Source: Eretmocerus hayati (lineage: Eukaryota; Arthropoda; Insecta; Hymenoptera; Aphelinidae). Taken from it: a stretch of DNA of 64,000 nucleotides. The position numbers were made by a program, and so were the translations under genes. The stretch lies in contig CM056742.1 in assembly GCA_029851415.1 (NCBI GenBank), positions 97,012,976-97,076,975 on the forward strand, given 5' to 3'. Shown piece after piece: positions 52,548 to 62,115 of the stretch; positions within the stretch are counted from its first letter, which is position 1, and the number at the start of each line of letters is the position of its first letter. The notes below the pieces were generated by a model. The model saw only the letters and a program-made list of their open reading frames with translations, did not search any database and was not told where the DNA came from.

Positions 52548-55500
52548 ATGGCTTCGATTGAGAAGCAACTCAAATTACAATCACGCATTGCAAACGCGTA
52601 TATCAATTTCCAAAAGACAGGCCAAGCCAAGATGACGAAAGGCGCGTGCCTTACCCGAATGAAGGGGTTGGAAAACTATTGGGAAAAGTTCCAAGAGGCA
52701 CATGGGAAGCTAATGGACGATGATGATATTGATGCTTCGGATAACTACTTCAAAAATAATGTATTTGATAGTGTAGAAGAGTCATACTTCGTTTCTCTCG
52801 GACTTTTTCAAGACTTCTTGTTGAATCTCGAGGCAGCAGTGCCTACCGGTTCACGAAATGTTGAGACGTCGGAACAATCAGCTATATTCCAAGCAAAATT
52901 ACCGCCGATTGAACTCCCCACATTTTCCGGTGACATACAAAACTGGAAGAATTTTCATGATTCTTTTGATGAAATGGTGGTGAAGAAACACGGCCTTGCA
53001 AATGTTTATAAAATGAGCTACTTGCGATCCTCACTTAAAGGAGAAGCCGCAGAGCTCCTTGAAGAAAGCTCGTCCTCTGGCGAAAATTTTGATTCAGCCT
53101 GGAAAAGCGTAAAAGAGTACTACAGCAATAATCGCTTATTAGTCTCTAAATTACTTTCAAAATTAATGTCCATGAATAAGATGGAATCTGACGTAGCTTC
53201 AGAAATTAGTCGTCTTCGCAACGGCATGAGCAATATTTTAAAAGCTCTAAAATCATTAAATTGTCAAGTCGACACTTGGGATCCTTTTGTTGTCTTTCTA
53301 GTAGTGATGCGTCTTACCCCTTCGCTTCAAAAAGACTGGGAATCTCATGTCGCACAATCAGAAAATCCTAAGCAATGCCCTAGCTACAAGATGCTCGATG
53401 ATTTTCTCAAAACGCAAAGGCTAGCTCATGTTCAATTTGAAAGTGCTAAAGTAGTCACGGAACAGTCGGAGCAAAAGCGCAAACCCAATTCTGACACAAA
53501 GAATCAGAATAAAAATCAGAATAACAAACCCAAGGATTCTAAAGCGGTTCATGTGAATCAAAAGGACCCAAAGAAACCTTGGCGTGAACCACCCGTCTGC
53601 ATCATTTGCGAGGGTCCACATTTTTTTTCCTTCTGCAATAATTTTAAGGCGAAATCGGTGCCTGAAAGGAAAAAATACATACATTCGCTCAAGAGATGTC
53701 TCAATTGTTTCTCTTCAGACCATCTCTTACCAGAGTGCACTAAAGAAAAACGCTGTGCTGTTTGTAACGGCAAGCATCATACGACTATTCACGAAAGTGG
53801 TAAGCCTAGTATTCCGAATACCGCTGATCAACCTTCCAAATCGAATACGTCCGCCCAAAAGTCCGGCAGTGCAGCATCTATGTTACAACTGGAATCGAAC
53901 CACGTCAATAACATTGTTAATAAAGATGACAATGATGGGGAGATTTTTATAGCAACTGCTCGAATCTTAGCTGAATCTACATTTGGTTCGTCATACGAAA
54001 TACGGGCAATCGTGGATCAGTGCGCACAGTCTTCATTTATTTCAGAAGGCTTGTGCCAATTACTTAGATTAAAGAAGAAACCCGTTATGGTACCTACTAC
54101 GACAGTGGGCGGTAAAAGTGGCCCTGTATGCAAAAATATAGTAGAGGTGACTATACGACCTCGTTTTACTTCCGATAAAAAATTCATAGTGTCAGCTTAC
54201 GTGATTCCTAAGGTTACAAAATATCAACCCAACTCGCTATTCAATGGGGATTGGAAACATTTGAAGAAACTGCGTTTAGCCGACCCTAATTTCAATAAAC
54301 CTGGTGTGGTCGATATGTTACTTAGTGCTCAGATCCACGCACTAATCATACAACAAGGTTTACGTAAGAGCCGAAAGGGGGATGCTCCTATAGCTATGAA
54401 ATCGCATTTCGGCTGGATAGTTTCTGGTTCTTCAATGTCTCAAAAATCGTCGCAACCAATAATAAATTTGTGTCTTAATGACACCGATTCTCAACTCAAT
54501 AAAACTCTCCGTTTGTTTTTTGAACGCGAGGAAATTCCAAAGGAACGTTTCTTGTCGGATGATGAACAAAAATGTGTTGAGCATTACAACAGCAATGTGA
54601 GTCGCACAGAAACCGGCAAATATATTGTCAAACTTCCACGGAAACCCAATTTTCCGGAGTCAGGTATTCTAGGAGATTCTTACTCCAAAGCACTTCGAGT
54701 TTTTCTAAGTCTAGAAAAGAAGTTTGCGAAAAATCCTGAATTCAAGAATGCGTACGTCAAATCAATGCGAGATTACTTATCTCAAGGTTTCGCGCGCCCA
54801 ATATTCACTACTAGTATCCCTGATGATCAATTCTATTTTTTACCTCATCACGGGGTTATCAAAGAGAATAGCTCGACAACTCCAGTGAGAACAGTTTTCA
54901 ATGCTTCAATGATCACTAATAAGGGTTACTCGCTCAATGACTATCTCTATTCAGGTCCAAATTTACTACCTGAATTAGTTGATTTATGTACCCAACGGCG
55001 TAAGTATCCTCATGCTTTTGTGGCGGATATAAAACAAATGTTTTTACAAATTGGCGTCCACCCAGAGGATCAACACCTCCAAACTATTCTGTGGCGAGAG
55101 CACCCCAGTGATGCAATAACGAAACTTTTGTTGACCGTACTGACATTTGGCTATACGAGTAGTCCATTCTTAGCTATAATGACACTCAAACAGTTAGTCA
55201 AAGATGAAGGTGAGCATTTTCCGAGTGCTATTGAAGTAATCGACGAAGAAACCTACATGGATGACGTAGTATCTGGTGGTTTCTCGATTGAAGAAATTTT
55301 AACTAAGCAATCGGACACAACTAACCTCCTAAGATCAGGTGGATTCGAGTTGAGAAAATGGCTCTCAAACACCCCCGAACTCATCGATAAATTACCAAAA
55401 AACATATTAGCTGCGGACGACCCTTTGCAAGAGGACTCTTTGTTCTCAGTGCTCGGTATAAGTTGGTGTCCCGCTAATGACATTTTCAAGTTCCAATTGT

Positions 55501-57884
55501 CACTTGACTCTTTGACGGTTCCACTGACAAAGCGTATTGTACTTTCCAAAATTGCTAGAATCTTTGACCCACTGGGTTGGATAACTCCGGTAATCATCAC
55601 CGGTAAAAATTTCATGCAGCTGCTGTGGATAAAAAATGTACCTTGGGATCAGGTACTACCGGATGAATTTACCGAAAAATTTCAACAATGGTATTCTTCC
55701 TTAACTCACCTTTTGGATTTGAAAATCCCGCGTTACTTAGGTATAACGAAAAACGCACAAAAATACGAACTACATGGTTATTCCGACGCTTCCAAGATAG
55801 CGTATGCAGCGGTTGTATACCTGCGAGTTTTAGATGATGACTGTAGAGTCACTTTGTTGGGCGCTAAATCAAAAGTTGCACCCATAAAAATCCTCTCGAT
55901 TCCGAAATTGGAATTATTCGGCGCTTTGACAGTCGCCCAACTGCTCAGTCGATTTGCGTCCAAACTCAAACTTGACAATCTGTCAATTCATGTGCACTGC
56001 GATTCAAAAGTAGTATTGCACTGGGTTCATGAGCACCCTTCTAAATGGCCGGTTTTAGTTGCCAATAGGTGTGCTGAAATTAAAACTCTGATTCCCAATG
56101 CCACTTGGCACTACATCAAATCGTCGAAAAACCCTGCAGATGTTGCTTCTAGAGGGTGTTTGGGGAACGAACTCGTCTCAAATCGTCTGTGGTGGGAGGG
56201 ACCCCCCGACTTGCGAGAACATAATCGAGATTGGAGTCTAACAGGTTATGTCGATTTGAATTTCTCCACCAATCCAGAGAAGTCGACGAATGAAAACATT
56301 GAGGTATCTGTGAATACCATAACTTCAGAGACTCCGAAGATTCAAATTTGGGATCTGATGAAACGATACTCTTCCTTCACCAAACTGATTAGAATCACTG
56401 TATATATTATGAGATTCATTTCAAGAATCGTGAATAAAACGTCTCTCAAAGACAAAGTATCATGCGTTATTAGCAAGTTTCCTGTTCATTCAGATCAGCT
56501 CATAGACAGCAGTGAAATTCGCCACGTTAAGCTTGTCATGAGCTATCTTACTCAATTAGCTTATTTTCCATTTGAATATAAAATGTTGCAAGAAGGTAAA
56601 ATTCTACCTAAAGCAAATGCCTTGAAATCTTTGAACCCCGTGCTAAAAGACGGTTTGTTGAGAGTAGGTAGCAGAATCAAAAATTCAGATCTATGTGACG
56701 ATGAGAAATTTCCTGTTATCTTACCAACAAAATCTACTCTGACGGAGCTCTTGATTCGATATTTTCATCACATCACGTTGCACGGTGGTACTCAACTGAC
56801 TCTTTCTACTAGCCGACAAATGTTCTGGATTATTCGAGGAAAAAGTGCCGTGAAAGTTATTATTGATAATTGCACCAGTTGTCAAAGATACAGAGCTACT
56901 CCACAGTATCAAATGATGGCAGCACTACCGCAAGAACGGGTACTGCCTACGCGTCCATTTAAAAAAGCAGGTGTAGATTACGCAGGTCCATTCAAGTTGC
57001 TAGCTTCACGCATTCGCGGACAAATTTCCTACAAGGGTTATTTCATTATTTTCATTTGTCTTTGCACAAAAGCAATTCACCTTGAAGCTGTCTCCGATTA
57101 CACTACAGAGTCGTATCTAGCCGCGTTCGACAGATTCACGGCAAGACGAGGACCTTGTGAGCTTCTCATAAGTGATCAAGGTCAGAATTTGGTTGGAGCA
57201 GATACCGAACTTAGAAAAATGTTCACCAAAAATTCGCCCTACTCCAATTTCATTTCCCAATCCCTTAGCAATTTAGGGACTAAGTGGCGTTTTAATCCAC
57301 CATCCGCCCCACATTTTGGAGGAATTTGGGAAGCTGGGGTTAAGGCAGTGAAACATCACCTAAAGAGGGTAGTGGGAGAAACAATACTCACCTTTGAAGA
57401 ATTCACAACAGTCCTCAATCAAGTGGAGGCATGCCTCAACTCTCGGCCTCTCATGCCCCTCAGCAATGACCCTTCTGATCTAGAGGCTCTAACACCTGCC
57501 CATTTCCTGATAGGAGAGCCATCCCTCCTAATAGTCAAGGACAGAGTTACCAATGACAAAGTGTCACCCCTACGACGCTGGAAAATCATCACACAAATGG
57601 TCCAACAACTTTGGGAACGTTGGTCGCACCAGTATCTCCATACGCTCCATAAACGAAATAAGTGGACCTCAGTACAACCTAACTTTGCTGAAGGCGATCT
57701 GGTGTTAGTGAGAAACGAAATAACGCCGCCATCCAGATGGCCACTGGGCCGAATCATCAAGACGCTCCCTGGAAAAGATGGGATTGTTCGAGTCGTACAG
57801 GTGCGCACAGCTACCACCATCCTGGATCGACCGATTGTGAAGTTGGTGAAATTATTTCGCCCACAAAATGAAGATGAAGAGTGA
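52548..57884 (+). CDS. BEL/Pao Gag-Pol polyprotein
   Basis: 1,778 codons from the ATG at 52548 with no stop. Gag: residues ~1-350 (LPTFSGDIQNWKNFHDSF, LRSSLKGEAAELL), then cysteine fingers at ~350-415 (CIICEGPHFFSFC, CLNCFSSDHLLPEC, CAVCNGKHHTTIH). Aspartic protease at ~490 (IVDQCAQSSFIS). Reverse transcriptase at ~760-960, with ADIKQMFLQIGV and the catalytic ETYMDDVVSGG at ~900. RNase H at ~1075-1200 (HGYSDASKIAYAAVVY, VHCDSKVVLHWV). Integrase from ~1400 with an HH...CTSCQRYR zinc finger and the D,D,E core (GVDYAGPF, LLISDQGQNLVGA, FGGIWEAGVKAVKHHL). The C-terminal domain ends GRIIKTLPGKDGIVRVV...PIVKLVKLF. No env follows. The first ATG in frame is used; the two codons before it lack one. 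Confidence 0.95.
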   Translation: MASIEKQLKLQSRIANAYINFQKTGQAKMTKGACLTRMKGLENYWEKFQEAHGKLMDDDDIDASDNYFKNNVFDSVEESYFVSLGLFQDFLLNLEAAVPTGSRNVETSEQSAIFQAKLPPIELPTFSGDIQNWKNFHDSFDEMVVKKHGLANVYKMSYLRSSLKGEAAELLEESSSSGENFDSAWKSVKEYYSNNRLLVSKLLSKLMSMNKMESDVASEISRLRNGMSNILKALKSLNCQVDTWDPFVVFLVVMRLTPSLQKDWESHVAQSENPKQCPSYKMLDDFLKTQRLAHVQFESAKVVTEQSEQKRKPNSDTKNQNKNQNNKPKDSKAVHVNQKDPKKPWREPPVCIICEGPHFFSFCNNFKAKSVPERKKYIHSLKRCLNCFSSDHLLPECTKEKRCAVCNGKHHTTIHESGKPSIPNTADQPSKSNTSAQKSGSAASMLQLESNHVNNIVNKDDNDGEIFIATARILAESTFGSSYEIRAIVDQCAQSSFISEGLCQLLRLKKKPVMVPTTTVGGKSGPVCKNIVEVTIRPRFTSDKKFIVSAYVIPKVTKYQPNSLFNGDWKHLKKLRLADPNFNKPGVVDMLLSAQIHALIIQQGLRKSRKGDAPIAMKSHFGWIVSGSSMSQKSSQPIINLCLNDTDSQLNKTLRLFFEREEIPKERFLSDDEQKCVEHYNSNVSRTETGKYIVKLPRKPNFPESGILGDSYSKALRVFLSLEKKFAKNPEFKNAYVKSMRDYLSQGFARPIFTTSIPDDQFYFLPHHGVIKENSSTTPVRTVFNASMITNKGYSLNDYLYSGPNLLPELVDLCTQRRKYPHAFVADIKQMFLQIGVHPEDQHLQTILWREHPSDAITKLLLTVLTFGYTSSPFLAIMTLKQLVKDEGEHFPSAIEVIDEETYMDDVVSGGFSIEEILTKQSDTTNLLRSGGFELRKWLSNTPELIDKLPKNILAADDPLQEDSLFSVLGISWCPANDIFKFQLSLDSLTVPLTKRIVLSKIARIFDPLGWITPVIITGKNFMQLLWIKNVPWDQVLPDEFTEKFQQWYSSLTHLLDLKIPRYLGITKNAQKYELHGYSDASKIAYAAVVYLRVLDDDCRVTLLGAKSKVAPIKILSIPKLELFGALTVAQLLSRFASKLKLDNLSIHVHCDSKVVLHWVHEHPSKWPVLVANRCAEIKTLIPNATWHYIKSSKNPADVASRGCLGNELVSNRLWWEGPPDLREHNRDWSLTGYVDLNFSTNPEKSTNENIEVSVNTITSETPKIQIWDLMKRYSSFTKLIRITVYIMRFISRIVNKTSLKDKVSCVISKFPVHSDQLIDSSEIRHVKLVMSYLTQLAYFPFEYKMLQEGKILPKANALKSLNPVLKDGLLRVGSRIKNSDLCDDEKFPVILPTKSTLTELLIRYFHHITLHGGTQLTLSTSRQMFWIIRGKSAVKVIIDNCTSCQRYRATPQYQMMAALPQERVLPTRPFKKAGVDYAGPFKLLASRIRGQISYKGYFIIFICLCTKAIHLEAVSDYTTESYLAAFDRFTARRGPCELLISDQGQNLVGADTELRKMFTKNSPYSNFISQSLSNLGTKWRFNPPSAPHFGGIWEAGVKAVKHHLKRVVGETILTFEEFTTVLNQVEACLNSRPLMPLSNDPSDLEALTPAHFLIGEPSLLIVKDRVTNDKVSPLRRWKIITQMVQQLWERWSHQYLHTLHKRNKWTSVQPNFAEGDLVLVRNEITPPSRWPLGRIIKTLPGKDGIVRVVQVRTATTILDRPIVKLVKLFRPQNEDEE

Positions 57885-58076
57885 TCTGTGCAGTGTCGCT
57901 TAGAACCCATGAATTTTTCATTTTGTTCTTGAAATCAGTGAACAGTTTAGGATATATTCTCCAGATGAAATTGAATGATGACTCTATATTTTTCACTACA
58001 AGTGAACCCTTAATTTTCCACACTTTCATGATATCCTTTGTTCATTGCAATGAAATTTATTTCTCTTGTTTCTCTC

Positions 58077-58088
58077 GAGGTGGGAGGA
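58077..58088 (+). promoter_or_regulatory. Polypurine tract
   Basis: GAGGTGGGAGGA immediately upstream of the 3' LTR, the expected plus-strand primer site. Confidence 0.85.
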
Positions 58089-58393
58089 TGTTTATGTAGC
58101 ACCGATCAAACAATGTCCGCGACAGCACACATACATTCACGTACACATTAGCTAAGCCTTCAAGTGGTATTAAACGCTCAACCGACGGCAGTATATATAT
58201 ATAGACATTCAGACGCTTGGCTATAGCCTCCCGCTCTGCTCCAGACCAGTCAGTCGTCTTGTGGATCGCGAACAGTACGCACACTCTCCACCACCTCGAG
58301 CATGTATCATTTTGCTCAATATAGTTCTTACGAATAGTTCAAAGTTAACTCTCCTCTATTCACTTCGCAAAAAACCCCATCACCGGCAAAACA
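58089..58393 (+). repeat. 3' LTR of BEL/Pao element
   Basis: 305 bp copy of 50681-50985, no difference found by eye. Confidence 0.95.
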
Positions 58394-58802
58394 GCAGGGG
58401 AGGGGCTCCTTCGCCGCGAGCCGCGACGCTCTCTGCACTTTACTGGAGGGGCTTGAGGGGAGGGACTCTAGTACGCTTGACACCCCTGCCCTGCGGTATG
58501 CTCGTATGGTCGAGCATTATACCTGCATGCAGTAGTATACAACCAGCGAGTCACGCTCAGCTGATCTAGTGCTCCCTCGTATACGTGGCTAACTACATGT
58601 ACATGTGATCACTTGTGCTATCTGTCCTTATTTTCTAGCATACCCTCGCTTGTGCCTTGTCCCTTGTCCTTGTCCTATCACAAACCTATTCAATCTAGTC
58701 AATTTTTCCAAGTTTACGTGCACCTTAGGTACGTGATTCTGAGTCTTATTGTGTTCAATTTTAGAGTGCTTTCTGCTTGTTTTCATCAACAACTTTGAAA
58801 TC

Positions 58803-59072
58803 ATGGCTGACACATCAGCAGCAGAATTGAGTTTGAAAATTGGAAAATTAGAGCGTCTTAGGAGATATATCACTAATTCCATCGAAAATGCTAAGAAATC
58901 AACAACGGAGCAAGACCGCAAACAAGCTGCGTACGTGGCGGAAAAACTCAGTGATCTGACAGATTACTGGATAGAATTCAAAGCTCATTATGAGTTTGCG
59001 TACGCACATGAAGCCATTTTGCCGGATGATAAATTTTTTGAGGAGGATGATAAATTTTTTGAGAACGTGTAA
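58803..59072 (+). pseudogene. N-terminal Gag remnant of a second BEL/Pao element
   Basis: Starts at ATG 58803 (MADTSAAELSLKIGKLERL) and reads EKLSDLTDYWIEFKAHYEFA and ILPDDKFFEEDDKFFENV before TAA. This matches the layout of the Gag start of the intact element (LKLQSRIANAYIN, LENYWEKFQEAH, DNYFKNNVFDSVEESY) without being the same family. A 15-18 bp duplication (GATAAATTTTTTGAG) and a perfect hairpin at its end terminate the frame; the rest of gag-pol is absent. Confidence 0.65.
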
Positions 59073-59105
59073 GTTACTGAGGTTCCTCAGTAACTTACAC
59101 GTTCT
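59062..59105. repeat. Perfect 21 bp palindrome with 2 nt loop
   Basis: Arms 59062-59082 and 59085-59105 (AGAACGTGTAAG.../...CTTACACGTTCT) with loop TT. It lies exactly where the Gag remnant ends. Confidence 0.9.
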
Positions 59106-60159
59106 ACATCATGAAGGCAATGTATCTTGGGTCAATTGAGAGCTTATTGTCCTCGCTTCCGATTGCATGATGCTAGAGTCCAGTTCGATGGTCTTGGCAG
59201 AGGTTATGATCATTCGAAAAGTTAGACCTTCATGTAGGTGTAACTTTGAACACTTGGATAATTTAACGTAAGAACGCTTAACAGCGAATATGATGATGAT
59301 GTCTGTTCATCTCTATAATGAGAGATCTCGATCTGTTGATACGTTTTCACTCAGAAGAAATATTCCGAGCTCATTCTCAGTTCTCTAGAATTGGAACAGA
59401 GACTCAGATAATGGATGAGTAGTTCCCAGGATCATCCAAATTGTAATCACAATTTGCATTTGGATTAAAAAATTCACTCCTACAAAATTCTCATCGAATG
59501 AAAAGAACGTCCACTCCTTGATGTATAATGATTGACAGAGTCGAACAGAGCAATTTGGGAATCAAATGATCCCAACGATGAATCCAAAAACTGAGATTCA
59601 TCTGAACGAAAGACTCAATTGTATGATACAGTCATCCGGGTTTCCGAGTGACTACGATTTTCTCGAGTGTTGAAAGTTACCCGATTCCTCAAGGAAGCAT
59701 GTATTTTCTCATTTAGGTGTTCAAAATCACCCCGTACTGGAAAAAATACGTGCCTCTCAGTTTTCACACCACAAAATTGAGTCGGGGTCAAAATACACCA
59801 TTGTAACGATGGATTCTTTGAGATACCGATATGGATCGCCGACATCTGGCGGAGTCGACTTAGATCTCCCCGGATAGATCTCGAACGATACTAATTTTTT
59901 GGAGCTTATTCCCTTCGCTCCAAGATCAAGTCTTCCAAAAAGTTTGTTGTAAACTCAATTACAGCTGATAGGGACCCCCACACTGGTGCAAAATGTTGTT
60001 CACGCCTGCCACTATACAGCAATTGAGTGCCAAAACCCTTCCGCATCCGTACTTTGATGATTTCGAGAATTCAAAACTTGTACCTCGAGTGTTCAAAGTA
60101 ACCCCGGTTGACGGTATATTCCTTTTATTTGCCGGAGTCTACAAAGGAGGAAGTTGCAT
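59106..60159. other. No gene seen
   Basis: AT-rich with GTGTTC/GAAAGTNACCCC-like motifs recurring near 59670, 59718 and 60090 (diverged short repeats). No coding frame recognised. Confidence 0.4.
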
Positions 60160-60317
60160 TGCCCTTGGGAAGATTTGAGCCCACAGTCAAGCCTCATTCT
60201 TGGAATGTCGAATTCTCGAGCTCTTGCCTCACCCCGCGGAGGGCGCTCGGATTCGTACCCGGTAAACATCGCGGCGAGGTAGCCAGGTTTTTTCGAATGC
60301 CCCAATCATGTGCATCA
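60160..60317 (-). pseudogene. LINE ORF2 C-terminal fragment (CR1-like)
   Basis: Reads KKPGYLAAMFTGYES and EFDIPRMRLD, matching EPEYLAAMFTKYQ and LNIPRVRLK of the intact LINE at 6.1 kb. It is the downstream half of a fragment whose upstream half is at 61240-61370. Confidence 0.65.
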
Positions 60318-61239
60318 AGGTGAGTCCGTAGTGCTTTGTTCCATTGACACGGCATTAATTCAATCATTTCTGATCTTTCAATAATAGGCATCTTGCATCT
60401 TTTTGAAAAAAGGTTTGGCAAATTCGAGCAAACCGAGATACGTAGGGTGCAATTGGGGAAAAAATCCCCAAAAATTGTCTTCATCTCGCGCAAATTGTTT
60501 GAAAGTCTGATGACTTGGGCTGTGTGACGTCACTCCGACAAAGTCGTCGACTGCCGCTATTGTATTGCATTTTGCAATTTCTCTGATCTCTCCAGAAAAA
60601 GATCTGGCAAATTCGAGCAAATCGAGACAAATATTGTGGATTGAAGGAAAAATCCCAAAAATTTTCTTCGTCTTGCGCAAATTCTTTGACAGTAAGATGA
60701 CTTGCATCGTGTGACGTCATAGGGACACAATTGTCTGACTTTCAAACAATTTTGCGCAAGATGACAACAATTTTTGGGAATTCGTTTCCAATTGCACCTG
60801 ACTCACCTCGATTTTCTCGGATTTGCCAAACCTTCTTTTAGGGGGGCCCAAAAAAATGGGAGACGCCTATTGCAGACAATTTGCAGACCAAATCATCGAG
60901 ATAGCGAGCTTCGCACTGGAATCTCTAATGATTTACGATCTGTCACGTCTCGAAATCCACGATATTTATTCAATGTTTTGGAAAATTGCAATCGTGAGTT
61001 ATTGCTGTTGCATCACAGAACCACGTGTTCATGCACGTTAGCCATTCTCCAAATCATTCAAGAAATATCGTGAGTCCCGAGACGTGACAGAGTCCTAATA
61101 ATGTGAAATTGCACTGCAAAACGCGCTGAGTCAATGATTCGATCCGGGAAAGGTTTGCAATCATTAAAAAATCAGGGAATCTTCTAAGTGAGCACCACCG
61201 GCTACCGCGGCGCCATCTATGGAGTAGCAAGCAGCACGA
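60318..61239. repeat. Insert with direct and inverted ~100-200 bp repeats splitting the LINE fragment
   Basis: A block with GGCAAATTCGAGCAAA, AAAATCCCCAAAAATT and CGCGCAAATTGTTTGA occurs at ~60415-60540, again directly at ~60600-60725, and inverted at ~60738-60833. A second inverted pair (TGTCACGTCTCG / CGAGACGTGACA) lies at ~60935-60990 / ~61050-61092. This resembles a foldback insertion; its ends are not defined. Confidence 0.5.
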
Positions 61240-61370
61240 ACTTGTCTCAAAAGTGCTGCGAAGTACATTCTCCGTGGATAAGTGCACAACCAACCCAAGT
61301 GCTCACGGTACGTGGTGATGTATTTGCACTTCCTAACGCCGAAGATGTATCTCACACAAAAGTTTCTCAA
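61240..61370 (-). pseudogene. LINE ORF2 fragment (CR1-like), upstream half
   Basis: Reads NFCVRYIFGVRKCKYITTYREH and LGWLCTYPRRMYFAALL, matching SCVRYIFGVRRDEHITPYRERL and SRRLYFAAIL of the intact LINE. The protein order continues at 60317 going down, so the two were one fragment. Confidence 0.75.
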
Positions 61371-62115
61371 CCTCTGTACCTATTCCGTCGGATAGCAAAA
61401 ATTCACGCCACGCGCGGGACATCATCTCGTGTCACTCCCGCGATCGGTGGCCTTCATCACAAGACGCGGGTAGCTATCGCGGGCAAGGGGGAGCCGCGCA
61501 TCAGCCCGCATGCGCGACTTTCTCTTGCCGGCTCCTTTCTGCCGGCTCAGCAAGACGTGCCTCGTGCTCGCAACGTATACCTTGCCCACATATCGATCGT
61601 CGCTTATAAATCCCATTATATCGATAGATTCCCGCTTTATACGTCGCGCATCTCACATTAAATTCATTCAGTGTCTGCAGACGTGTAGAAGTGTTTCTGT
61701 TTGTGATTCTCGTGGTGTCAGACGTGATTATTCGGCCGCAAAGCCGCGAATTTGGCCCGCGGCGCGTTTGCTCCGAAACGTGTTATCGCCACGCGGTCGC
61801 ACCCTCGCCTTCGAGCAATCCACCGCGCTCGGCAACCAAAAACGACGCGTTTTTCACCGTACAAACCACGATATCAGGATCCAATCCAGGATTGAATCCC
61901 AGTACAACACCATCTGATCATCAAGCGGCTCGACGCCCACCACACCACGTTGGCTCGTAGCCAATCAAACCAGCGATCATCAAATGATCCAGCGAGACGC
62001 CAGTCGACATTGACGCGTCTCCACCGTGCCCAGTGCACATTGTGCTTGACCGCACAAATTCACTCATCCACTTACACACATCACAGGTCTACACTATTTA
62101 TTCTCTCTCTCTCTC
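61371..62115. other. No gene; CG-rich sequence
   Basis: CG-rich with long overlapping frames on both strands that lack any recognisable domain. It could be an old leader or LTR of an element or host regulatory DNA. Confidence 0.35.

Larger units (their letters stand above)
50681..58393 (+). mobile_element. BEL/Pao LTR retrotransposon, apparently intact
   Basis: 305 bp LTRs at 50681-50985 and 58089-58393 look identical, beginning TG and ending CA. GCAGG (50676-50680 and 58394-58398) is the 5 bp target duplication. A primer-binding-like sequence follows the 5' LTR and a purine tract precedes the 3' LTR. One uninterrupted gag-pol frame (52548-57884) fills the interior, with no env. The set of features indicates a very recent, possibly still active insertion, in contrast to the decayed elements around it. 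Confidence 0.95.
50255..58488. mobile_element. hAT-like MITE cluster containing the BEL element
   Basis: The outer ends CAGGGCAGTCAAGCG and CGCTTGACACCCCTG resemble hAT termini (CAGGGGTGTCAA...). Flanks CCCTGTGG (50247-50254) and CCCTGCGG (58489-58496) match 7 of 8, fitting an 8 bp duplication. Inside, GTCAAGCGTGGTAGAGTCC...CCCTCCAGTCA blocks and their inverted partners (GGGGCTTGAGGGGAGGGACT) repeat several times at 50255-50680, so MITE copies appear duplicated or nested before BEL entered. Confidence 0.65.

Noticed and set aside
52920..52945. Similarity of the Gag coding ACATTTTCCGGTGACATAC to the leader repeat core
   Set aside because: The Gag stretch encodes the conserved TFSGD motif of the family and is a single copy; a shared dozen bases is likely coincidence.
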